DNA from: Rhodospirillales bacterium
GTDB lineage: Bacteria; Pseudomonadota; Alphaproteobacteria; Rhodospirillales; Defluviicoccaceae
Direction of reading: 5' to 3'
Assembly (NCBI GenBank): GCA_030622775.1
Contig: JAUXFS010000007.1
Location: 1-12,940, forward strand
Length of the DNA: 12,940 nt
Under the pieces are notes generated by a model. That model was given only the letters and a program-made list of their open reading frames with translations, did not search any database and had not been told where the DNA came from. A program made the position numbers and the translations under genes. Below are positions 5,813-12,346 of the stretch, in pieces; position 1 is the stretch's first letter; each line of letters begins with the position of its first letter.

Positions 5813-7264
5813 GTGAATTGGTCCGATATGTCCGGGGTCGATCAGGGGGCGACATCACTGGTGACAGGTCTGGTGGTCGCCGTGACAGGATCCGTGGTGG
5901 ATGTGAGCTTCCCGGGCGGCCCGTTGCCGCCCGTGAACACCGCCTTGGAAGTCGATTGGGACGGCCCTCACCGCCTCACCCTGGAGACCCAGCAGCATTT
6001 GGATTTGGAGACCGTCCGAACCGTTGCCATGCAGAACACGGCCGGTCTCGCCCGCGGTGTTCCGGTCCGCTCCAAGGGACAGCCGATCACCGTCCCCGTC
6101 GGCGACGTCGTGTTGGGAAGGTTGTTGAACGTTGTCGGCGAACCGGTGGATCGGCTTGGCGACTTCTCCGCGGACGTAACACGTCGTGCGATCCATCAAC
6201 GCGCGCCCAAGTTGGTGGAGACGGGCCAGTCGCGCGAGGTCTTCCAAAGCGGCATCAAGGTAATCGACCTTCTGGCCCCGCTGGCGAAAGGCGGCAAGGC
6301 GGCGATGTTCGGCGGCGCCGGGGTCGGCAAGACCGTGCTCATCATGGAACTGATCCGCACCACGGTGGAGAAGTACGCCGGCGTCTCGGTCTTCGCCGGC
6401 ATCGGCGAGCGCTCCCGAGAGGGCCACGAACTCCTTCTGGAGCTTCGCCAATCCGGAGTTCTTGGACGGACCGCACTGATCTTCGGACAAATGAACGAAC
6501 CCCCCGGTGCCCGCTGGCGGGTCGGAATGACCGCACTGACCGTTGCCGAGTATGTGCGCGACGTGATGGGCGAAGATGTTCTGCTTCTCATCGACAACGT
6601 CTTTCGCTTCGTTCAGGCGGGCGGCGAGGTTTCGGGCCTCCTCGGACGGTTGCCGTCGCGGGTCGGCTATCAGCCGACGTTGGCCACCGAGATCGCCGAA
6701 CTCGAGGAACGCATCGCGTCGGTCGGCGACCGGGCTATCACGGCCATTCAAGCCGTTTACGTTCCTGCAGACGACTTTACCGACCCCGCGGTGGCGGAAA
6801 CATTCAGTCACCTCGATTCGAGCATTGTGTTGTCTCGCGAGATGGCGAGCGAAGGACTCTACCCGGCCATCGATCCCCTTGCCTCGACCTCGGTGCTTAT
6901 GGACCCACGAACCGTGGGCGAGCAGCACTATCATCTCGCCCAGGAAGTCCGCCGATCGATCGCGCAATATCGCGAGTTGCAGGAAATAATCTCGCTCCTC
7001 GGCATGGAGGAACTGAGCGCCGCCGATCGCGCAACGGTGCGCCGAGCCCGGCGTTTGCTGCGGTTTCTGACCCAGCCGTTCATGGTCACCCACGCGTTTA
7101 CCGGCAAGGAGGGTCGATCGGTGGACATCGGCGACACCCTCGCCGGATGCCGCGCCATTCTCGATGGCGAGGGAGATGGGTGGCCGGAGAGCACCTTCTA
7201 CATGGCCGGCAGCTTCGACGAGATTCGGGAGCGCCAAACTCACGGCGCAGAGGAGCCGGCATGA
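5813..7264 (+). CDS. atpD: N-type ATPase beta subunit
   Basis: This is the catalytic subunit of the cytoplasmic headpiece. Of its 483 residues, about 17-90 form the N-terminal barrel. Walker A is GGAGVGKT (167-174), the catalytic glutamate loop is GERSREG (198-204, catalytic Glu199) and Walker B is LLLIDNVFRF (257-266, Asp261). The family signature PAIDPLASTS is at 351-360. The lever motif, normally DELSEED, reads EELSAAD (399-405) after ISLLGM. Housekeeping alphaproteobacterial ATPases have atpHAGDC with a separate membrane operon, whereas here beta comes first, as in N-ATPase operons. The GTG start lies about 10 nt from the predicted transcript start; ATG 5828 (MSGVDQGATS) is an alternative, and neither has a strong Shine-Dalgarno. 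The gene overlaps atpC by ATGA. Its third-position GC looks lower than that of atpA. Confidence 0.97.
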   Translation: MNWSDMSGVDQGATSLVTGLVVAVTGSVVDVSFPGGPLPPVNTALEVDWDGPHRLTLETQQHLDLETVRTVAMQNTAGLARGVPVRSKGQPITVPVGDVVLGRLLNVVGEPVDRLGDFSADVTRRAIHQRAPKLVETGQSREVFQSGIKVIDLLAPLAKGGKAAMFGGAGVGKTVLIMELIRTTVEKYAGVSVFAGIGERSREGHELLLELRQSGVLGRTALIFGQMNEPPGARWRVGMTALTVAEYVRDVMGEDVLLLIDNVFRFVQAGGEVSGLLGRLPSRVGYQPTLATEIAELEERIASVGDRAITAIQAVYVPADDFTDPAVAETFSHLDSSIVLSREMASEGLYPAIDPLASTSVLMDPRTVGEQHYHLAQEVRRSIAQYRELQEIISLLGMEELSAADRATVRRARRLLRFLTQPFMVTHAFTGKEGRSVDIGDTLAGCRAILDGEGDGWPESTFYMAGSFDEIRERQTHGAEEPA

Positions 7265-7725
7265 GGCTTTTGATCACGACGCCGGTGGCGGTTGTCGCCG
7301 ACTTGGCGAACATCACCCACGTGCGGGCGGAGGATGAAACTGGCACCTTCGGCATCCTGCAACGGCACACCAATTTTCTGACCGCCCTGGCGATCTCGGT
7401 GGTGAGCTGGCGCGATTCCATCGGCCCCGAGGGTCATGTTGCCGTGCGAGGAGGAGTGCTGCGCGTCAGTAACGGAGATCTTGTGGAGATCGCCACCCGG
7501 GAGGCGGTTTCCGGTGACGATCTCGAAAACCTGGAGACCGAGGTGGTGCGCGGGTTTCGCGAGGACGCCGAGAACGAGAAACGAGCACGGAGCACCGCCG
7601 CCAAACTGGAATTGGCAGCCATTCGCCATATCCGCGAATTTCTGTACCCGGGCGAAGGCGCCCATCGGACGGCCCCGTCGGTCGCCGCGGCCGGAAATCA
7701 CAACCGCCGGGAGACGCATCGATGA
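7261..7725 (+). CDS. atpC: N-type ATPase epsilon subunit
   Basis: This 154-aa protein is the central-stalk subunit that joins gamma to the c ring. The beta-sandwich domain covers about residues 1-85 and includes the typical GTFGILQRHTNFLTAL (28-43), the counterpart of 'G.FGILP.H...L' in F-ATPase epsilon. A shorter helical part follows, with NEKRARSTAAKLELAAIRHI, and then an unstructured basic tail of about 25 residues. ATG 7261 overlaps the atpD stop by four bases, with GAGGAG (7250-7255) at a good distance. It overlaps atpQ by ATGA. Its second position in the operon, directly after beta, is the N-ATPase order. Confidence 0.93.
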   Translation: MRLLITTPVAVVADLANITHVRAEDETGTFGILQRHTNFLTALAISVVSWRDSIGPEGHVAVRGGVLRVSNGDLVEIATREAVSGDDLENLETEVVRGFREDAENEKRARSTAAKLELAAIRHIREFLYPGEGAHRTAPSVAAAGNHNRRETHR

Positions 7726-8006
7726 CCGCCGTCCCGCCCAATCACGAGACCCTGCGCCGCTCCGTCCGCACCCGCCGAAAACGCAAGCAGCGGTGGGAGC
7801 GGGAAGGCGAGCGTTCGCTGGCCAAGAATCTGGGAATGATCGGTTCGCTCGGCTGGCTGGTGGTGATACCGGCGCTGGTCGGCATCCTCGTCGGTCGATG
7901 GTTGGATCGCCTGTGGGAAACCGGCATCATGTGGACTGCGGCGCTGCTGTTCGTCGGGCTGGTTGCCGGATGCGCCCTGGCCTGGAGAAGGATCCACGAA
8001 TCGTGA
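7722..8006 (+). CDS. atpQ: N-ATPase accessory membrane protein AtpQ (AtpI/AtpZ-like)
   Basis: This 94-aa protein has a very basic cytoplasmic N-terminus (RRSVRTRRKRKQRW, 12-25) and two membrane segments at about 37-58 and 66-87. The motif GWLVVIPALVGILVGRWLD (44-62) is typical of the AtpI/AtpZ-like protein of N-ATPase operons. Relatives of AtpI help assemble the c ring or bring in Mg2+; the role of AtpQ itself is not firmly known. The ATG overlaps the atpC stop by four bases, and GGGAG (7709-7713) is 8 nt upstream. It overlaps atpR, so the two are probably translated in step. Confidence 0.88.
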   Translation: MTAVPPNHETLRRSVRTRRKRKQRWEREGERSLAKNLGMIGSLGWLVVIPALVGILVGRWLDRLWETGIMWTAALLFVGLVAGCALAWRRIHES

Positions 8007-8290
8007 GCGACACTCTCCTACTCACCGTGATCTCGTATGCCGCAGTTGGCCTGGCGGCGGGCCTCGCCTACTTCGCCGTGCTGCGCATCAACGTTCGGCT
8101 GTACCTGGACGGAAGCGCCCGGTGGCGCCCGCTGATCTTGCACGGGTTTCGCATCGCCGCGGCAGTCGCCCTGTTCTGGGTGCTGGCGACCCGAGGAGCG
8201 GCTCCGATGTTGGCGGGGTTGATCGGCTTCCTGACCGCGCGTTTCGCCGCCCAGCGGTGGGCCCAGCGGTGGAAGGAAGAACGCCTGTAA
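8003..8290 (+). CDS. atpR: N-ATPase-specific membrane protein AtpR
   Basis: This 95-aa protein has three predicted membrane segments at about 5-27, 44-62 and 66-83. The identifying features are HGFRIAAAVALFWVL (47-61), with Arg50 entering the second helix, and GAAPMLAGLIGFLTARF (65-81), with Arg80 at the end of the third. AtpR occurs only in N-ATPase operons and has been proposed to contact the c subunit through membrane-embedded basic residues during ring assembly; that role is a proposal from the family literature. The start is GTG 8003, whose GTGA overlaps the atpQ stop. The end is TAA, which overlaps the atpB ATG (TAATG). Confidence 0.88.
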   Translation: MSDTLLLTVISYAAVGLAAGLAYFAVLRINVRLYLDGSARWRPLILHGFRIAAAVALFWVLATRGAAPMLAGLIGFLTARFAAQRWAQRWKEERL

Positions 8291-8961
8291 TGGAATTCGC
8301 GTCGCTTTCCACCCGCGTGCTGTTCCACATCGGATTCGTGCCGATCAGCGAAGCGATCGTGACCACCTGGGTCATCATGGCGGTTCTGGTGCTCGGCAGC
8401 TATCTGGCGACGCGGAAGCTATCGGTCCGGCCGGGCCTCGGCCAGGCGCTGATCGAGCTGGTGGTCACCGGCATCGCGGGACAAATCGAGGATGCGCTCA
8501 AACGGCCGGCCGCGCCGTTCCTGCCGCTGATCGCGACTTTGTTCATTTTCCTGGTCGTCGCCAACCTCTCGCTGCAACTTCCGGGAGTCACCGCCCCGAC
8601 CGCGCGTCTGGAGACGGCCGCTGCTCTGGCGCTGATCGTGTTTTTCTCCGGGCACGTCTACGGTATTCGCAGCCGCGGCGTGAAAGACTATCTGGCTTAC
8701 TACCTCAAGCCGAGTCCCCTGCTGCTACCGTTGAACATCCTGTCCGAGCTGACCCGAACATTGTCGCTGACGGTGCGGCTGTTCGGCAATATCATGAGCC
8801 ATCAGCTGATCATCGCCCTGCTGTTGACCATCGCCGGGCTGCTGATCCCGATCCCGATCATGGCCCTCGGCATCCTGATCGGTCTGGTGCAGGCTTACAT
8901 CTTCAGCGTTCTCGCCACCATTTTCCTCGGTGCCGCCGTCGGCGCTTTCGAAGCACACTGA
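8290..8961 (+). CDS. atpB: N-type ATPase a subunit
   Basis: This is the stator channel subunit of the membrane sector, 223 aa with five to six membrane segments. The essential arginine is Arg163 in LSLTVRLFGNIMSHQLI (158-174), matching E. coli Arg210 in 'GLRLFGN'. The last helix has GLVQAYIFSVLATIFLGAA (198-216), with Gln201 matching E. coli Gln252. The N-terminus (MEFASLSTRVLFHIGFVPISEA) lacks the longer extension seen in E. coli AtpB. ATG 8290 overlaps the atpR stop; AAGGAAG is about 10 nt upstream. An upstream extension of this frame only shadows atpR. It works with the c ring to pass ions. Confidence 0.96.
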   Translation: MEFASLSTRVLFHIGFVPISEAIVTTWVIMAVLVLGSYLATRKLSVRPGLGQALIELVVTGIAGQIEDALKRPAAPFLPLIATLFIFLVVANLSLQLPGVTAPTARLETAAALALIVFFSGHVYGIRSRGVKDYLAYYLKPSPLLLPLNILSELTRTLSLTVRLFGNIMSHQLIIALLLTIAGLLIPIPIMALGILIGLVQAYIFSVLATIFLGAAVGAFEAH

Positions 8962-8970
8962 GAGGTTTTC

Positions 8971-9213
8971 ATGTACGTCAACGAGATCAGCATCATCGCC
9001 GCCGCCCTTGCCGTGGCCTTCGGCGCCATCGGGCCGGCGCTGGCGGAAGGACGGGCCGTCGCCGCGGCCATGGACGCGATCGCCCGCCAGCCGGAATCGG
9101 CCGGCACCCTGTCACGGACCCTGTTCGTCGGCCTGGCAATGATCGAAACCATGGCCATCTACTGCCTGGTCATCGCCCTGCTTCTTCTCTATGCGAACCC
9201 CTTTGTCGGCTGA
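8971..9213 (+). CDS. atpE: N-type ATPase c subunit (rotor ring)
   Basis: This 80-aa hairpin protein has two membrane helices (about 6-31 and 50-75) and the polar loop ARQPES (38-43). Helix 1 has GPALAEG with Glu26; helix 2 has MIETMAIY with Glu59, Thr60 and Tyr64. Glu26 and Glu59 are 33 residues apart, the same spacing as the ligands Gln32 and Glu65 of the Ilyobacter Na+ c subunit. Thr60 and Tyr64 fit the Ser66 and Tyr70 positions, but Thr67 is replaced by Met61 and Val63 by Met57. Two carboxylates are known from N-ATPase c subunits; a Burkholderia pseudomallei N-ATPase ring has 17 subunits and carries H+. AGAGG lies 5 nt upstream, among the best ribosome sites in the operon, as suits a multi-copy subunit. 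Confidence 0.97.
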   Translation: MYVNEISIIAAALAVAFGAIGPALAEGRAVAAAMDAIARQPESAGTLSRTLFVGLAMIETMAIYCLVIALLLLYANPFVG

Positions 9214-9215
9214 CC

Positions 9216-9971
9216 ATGCACATCGACTGGTGGACGCTGGCGCTCGAAGCGGTCAATTTCCTGATCCTTGTTTGGTTGCTTCAGCGTTTTCTCTACAAGC
9301 CGGTGATGGGGATCGTTGCACGTCGGCGCCAGGACGTGGACGCGACCTTCGCGGAGGCGGAAGACGCCCGGCGCGAGGCGGAAGCGGAAGCGATGACCTA
9401 TCAGGAAAAAATCACGGCGCTCGACAAGGAACGGCTCGAAATGATTCGCACCGTCCGCGCCCAGATCGAGGAGGAACGCAAGAAGCTGCTGGCCGGCGCC
9501 CGCCAGGAAGCAGACGAACTCCTCTCCAAACAACGACAGGCGATCGCCGCCGAGCGTGCCGGCGCCCTGGCCGAACTGCGCGAGGGAGCGGCGGATCTGG
9601 CGGTGTCGCTGGCAAGAACCCTGTTGCGCGAGGCAACGACCGTGTCGGTCGCGGAAACCTTTCTCGAACGGTTGCGGCAGCGTTTCCTCGAGCTGTCGGA
9701 CGCGGAGAAAGCGCGTCTGCTCGGCCCGGCCAAGGGTCAGACGGTGCTGCGGGTGGTCACGGCGCCGGCGCTGACCGACGCGCAACGGCGGCGTTGGCAG
9801 GAGCGGCTTTCCGAAAGCATCGGCGGGCAGTGGACGATCGAGTTCGGCGCCGACGAAGACCTCGTCGCCGGCGCCAGGATCCACTTTCCCGCCGCCAGCC
9901 TCGAAATCAGCTGGGGCAGCGCCCTGAAGGAAGCGAGGAAAGAGCTCGTCGGCGATGAATCGGCTGCGTGA
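9216..9971 (+). CDS. atpF: N-type ATPase b subunit with a delta-like C-terminus
   Basis: This 251-aa stator protein is much longer than the usual b subunit of about 160 aa. One N-terminal membrane segment (about 7-26, EAVNFLILVWLLQRFLYKPV) leads into a charged coiled coil (about 36-130) rich in Glu, Arg and Ala. From about residue 175 to 245 the sequence changes to VLRVVTAPALTDAQ, then DEDLVAGARIHF and a short basic end. This matches the order of the C-terminal part of subunit delta ('V.SA..L...Q...L', 'D..L.GG..I'). No separate atpH is present, so this part may replace delta in holding the stalk to alpha. It begins 2 nt after atpE without its own clear ribosome site and overlaps atpA by 17 nt, both suggesting coupled translation. 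Confidence 0.95.
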   Translation: MHIDWWTLALEAVNFLILVWLLQRFLYKPVMGIVARRRQDVDATFAEAEDARREAEAEAMTYQEKITALDKERLEMIRTVRAQIEEERKKLLAGARQEADELLSKQRQAIAAERAGALAELREGAADLAVSLARTLLREATTVSVAETFLERLRQRFLELSDAEKARLLGPAKGQTVLRVVTAPALTDAQRRRWQERLSESIGGQWTIEFGADEDLVAGARIHFPAASLEISWGSALKEARKELVGDESAA

Positions 9972-11475
9972 CGACCTGGCGCAATGGTTTGAAGGCGCGC
10001 GCGAGCGCTCGGCGGCGATCGCGCCGCTGCCGCGCGTGGAGCAGGTCGGCAGGGTCGAGCGGGTCGGTGATGGCGTTGCCATCGTCTCCGGTCTTCCCGA
10101 CGCCGGTCAGGACGAACTGTTGCGCCTCGGCGACGATCTTTACGGCATGGCGGTGACCCTCGAGCCGGCATCCATCGGTTGCGTGCTGCTTTCGCCTTGG
10201 GAAACCGTCACCGCCGGGCTCAAGGTGCGCGGCACCGGAGATGGCGTGCGGGTGCCGGTGGGAGAGGCATTGCTCGGCCGCGTCGTCGATCCCCTGGGAC
10301 AACCGCTGGACGGCGGACAGCCGCTCGACGCCGAACGCCTGGATCCGATCGACCAACCGGCGCCGGCGATCATCGACCGGGATCTGGTGACCACCCCTTT
10401 GCAAACCGGCATCACCGTGATCGACGCGATGATCCCGCTCGGACGAGGACAGCGCGAACTGATCATCGGCGACCGCAAGACTGGCAAGACCGCCATTGCC
10501 GTCGACACCATCATCAACCAGCGCAACAGCGACGTCGTCTGCATCTACGCGGCCATCGGTCAGAAGGCCTCGTCGGTCAACCAAGTTCTCGACGCCGTTC
10601 GCCGTTTCGGCGCTTGGGAGCGGTGCATTTTCGTGATCGGCGAGGCGGATAGCGCCCCCGGCCTTCAATGGATCGCGCCCTACGCCGCCTGTACGATGGC
10701 CGAGTACTTCCGCGACCGCGGACGGGACGCGCTGCTGGTTATCGACGACCTGACCAAGCACGCCGCCGTCTACCGCGAGCTCTCGCTGTTGCTACGCCGG
10801 CCCCCGGGCCGCGAGGCCTACCCAGGCGACATTTTTTATGTCCACGCCCGCCTTCTCGAAAGGTCCGCCAAGCTCGCCGCCGAGAGCGGCGGCGGATCGC
10901 TGACCGCCTTGCCCATCGCCGAGACCCAGGCCGGCAATCTCAGCGCCTACATCCCCACCAACCTGATCTCGATCACCGACGGCCAGATCTACCTGGAGCC
11001 CAAGCTGTTCTACGAAGGCCAGAAGCCGGCGGTGAACGTGGGCAAGAGTGTCTCCAGGGTCGGCGGCAAGACGCAGGCGCCGGCGATCAAGGCATTGTCG
11101 GAAAGCCTGCGCCTGGAATACGCGCAGTTTCTGGAGCTGGAGGTGTTCACCCGTTTCGGCGCAATGGTTGACGAGGCGACGCGCAAGGCGATCGACCATG
11201 GCCGGCGCATTCGGTCGATCCTGATCCAGCCAGAGTACGAGCCGCTGTCGCTGGGCAATCAGACGGCGATCCTCCTTGCCGTCGGTTCGGATGTCCTCGA
11301 CCGCCTGACGCCCGAAGCGGTCGAGGCGTTCAAGGCGCGGCTGATGCCCTGGCTCGACGAGAGGTGCCGCCAAGCGCTCGAACGCGTGGAGACCACCGGC
11401 CTGTTGGAGGACGAAGACCGCCGCGAGTTGGAGGGTCATCTGCGCGCCTTGGCGGCCGAGATGGCGACCGATTAG
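9955..11475 (+). CDS. atpA: N-type ATPase alpha subunit
   Basis: This 506-aa regulatory nucleotide-binding subunit alternates with beta in the head. The N-terminal region with PRVEQVGRVERVGDGVAIVSGLP (26-48) is the typical barrel. Walker A is GDRKTGKT (172-179), the conserved NQRNSDVVCIYAAIGQKAS follows, and LLVIDDLTKHA (260-270) is the Walker B region. The arginine finger is Arg368 in SVSRVGGKTQ (365-374), matching E. coli Arg376. AYIPTNLISITDGQIYLE (331-348) is well conserved. All nucleotide-site residues look intact, so the enzyme should be active. ATG 9955 lies inside the atpF 3' end (17-nt overlap), and atpG starts 3 nt after the stop. Third-position GC is high, about 85% in a 40-codon sample. 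Confidence 0.97.
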   Translation: MNRLRDDLAQWFEGARERSAAIAPLPRVEQVGRVERVGDGVAIVSGLPDAGQDELLRLGDDLYGMAVTLEPASIGCVLLSPWETVTAGLKVRGTGDGVRVPVGEALLGRVVDPLGQPLDGGQPLDAERLDPIDQPAPAIIDRDLVTTPLQTGITVIDAMIPLGRGQRELIIGDRKTGKTAIAVDTIINQRNSDVVCIYAAIGQKASSVNQVLDAVRRFGAWERCIFVIGEADSAPGLQWIAPYAACTMAEYFRDRGRDALLVIDDLTKHAAVYRELSLLLRRPPGREAYPGDIFYVHARLLERSAKLAAESGGGSLTALPIAETQAGNLSAYIPTNLISITDGQIYLEPKLFYEGQKPAVNVGKSVSRVGGKTQAPAIKALSESLRLEYAQFLELEVFTRFGAMVDEATRKAIDHGRRIRSILIQPEYEPLSLGNQTAILLAVGSDVLDRLTPEAVEAFKARLMPWLDERCRQALERVETTGLLEDEDRRELEGHLRALAAEMATD

Positions 11476-11478
11476 CCG

Positions 11479-12336
11479 ATGGAACGTCTGGCCCGGCTCC
11501 GCGCCCGCATCGACAGCATCGGCAACCTGCGCGAGGTGGTGCACACCATGCGCTCGCTCTCCGCGGTGCGGATGCGGCAAGCCGACGAATCGCTAACCGG
11601 AGCCCGCGAGTACGCCGAGGTCATCGGGTCCGCGCTCGCCGACGCCCTCGCCCTCGTCGCACCGGAAGAACGGCCGACGGCATCGCCGCGTCGAGGGGGA
11701 AACGGCCTCCTCGTGTTCTGCAGCGAGCATGGTTTCGTCGGCGCCCTCAACGAGGTGCAGATCGATCATGCCGTCGCCGCCCTCGGCGAAGGAGACAGCC
11801 TGTTCATCGTCGGCAGCCGTGGCGCGCGGACGGCGTGGGAGCGCGGGCTCGACCTCGCCTGGACGCTGCCGATGACCTCCCACCGGGACGGCGTCCCGGC
11901 CGTCGCCCGCGAGATCGCCGCCGAGCTCTATCGCCGGTTCGAGCGGGAGGAGATCGTGCGCCTCGACATGATGTTCGCCCGGACCGGCGGCGCCGGCCGA
12001 TGGAACTGCGAACGCCAATCGTTGCTGCCCCTCGACGCCGAGGCGTTTCCGGCCACCCAGGCCAACGTTCCGCCGCTGCATTACCTGCCGGCGCCCCGGC
12101 TGGTCGAGCAGCTTGTGGAGGAGTACTTCTTCGCCGAGCTGACGCGCGCGGCGATGGAGGCTCTCGCCGGCGAGAACACCGCCCGGGTGGCGGCGATGAG
12201 CGCCGCCCACGACAATATCGAACGCAAGCTCGAAGACTTGAGGCGTCAGGAGGACCAGCTCCGCCAGGAGGAAATCACCACCGAGTTGATCGACGTCGTC
12301 ACCGGCAGCGAAGCGCTACTGCACCCGAGAACCTGA
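11479..12336 (+). CDS. atpG: N-type ATPase gamma subunit
   Basis: This 285-aa rotor shaft has the usual N-terminal helix (LRARIDSIGNLREVVHTMRSLSAVRMRQA) and a C-terminal helix ending in RQEEITTELIDVVTGSEALL, the family signature. Together these form the coiled coil inside the head. The central Rossmann-like part has FCSEHGFVGALNE (80-92) where F-ATPases have 'SD.GLCGGLN', a recognisable but diverged version. ATG 11479 is 3 nt after the atpA stop. It is the last gene of the operon and converges on a P-type ATPase gene 5 nt away. Length and ends are complete. Confidence 0.95.
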   Translation: MERLARLRARIDSIGNLREVVHTMRSLSAVRMRQADESLTGAREYAEVIGSALADALALVAPEERPTASPRRGGNGLLVFCSEHGFVGALNEVQIDHAVAALGEGDSLFIVGSRGARTAWERGLDLAWTLPMTSHRDGVPAVAREIAAELYRRFEREEIVRLDMMFARTGGAGRWNCERQSLLPLDAEAFPATQANVPPLHYLPAPRLVEQLVEEYFFAELTRAAMEALAGENTARVAAMSAAHDNIERKLEDLRRQEDQLRQEEITTELIDVVTGSEALLHPRT

Positions 12337-12346
12337 GGCTCTCAGG
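12332..12346. terminator. Short hairpin shared by two convergent stop codons
   Basis: CCTGAG (12332-12337) and CTCAGG (12341-12346) are perfect inverted arms around a GCT loop. The left arm contains the atpG TGA (12334-12336), and the right side contains the stop of the minus-strand gene (12344-12342). There is no T-run on either strand, so it would be a weak bidirectional terminator at best. Confidence 0.35.

Noticed and set aside
5855..7243. 462-codon open frame on the minus strand opposite atpD
   Set aside because: The plus strand is an unmistakable beta subunit. The antisense frame is a GC-rich shadow with a His/Arg/Gly-rich, low-complexity product and no ribosome-binding site.
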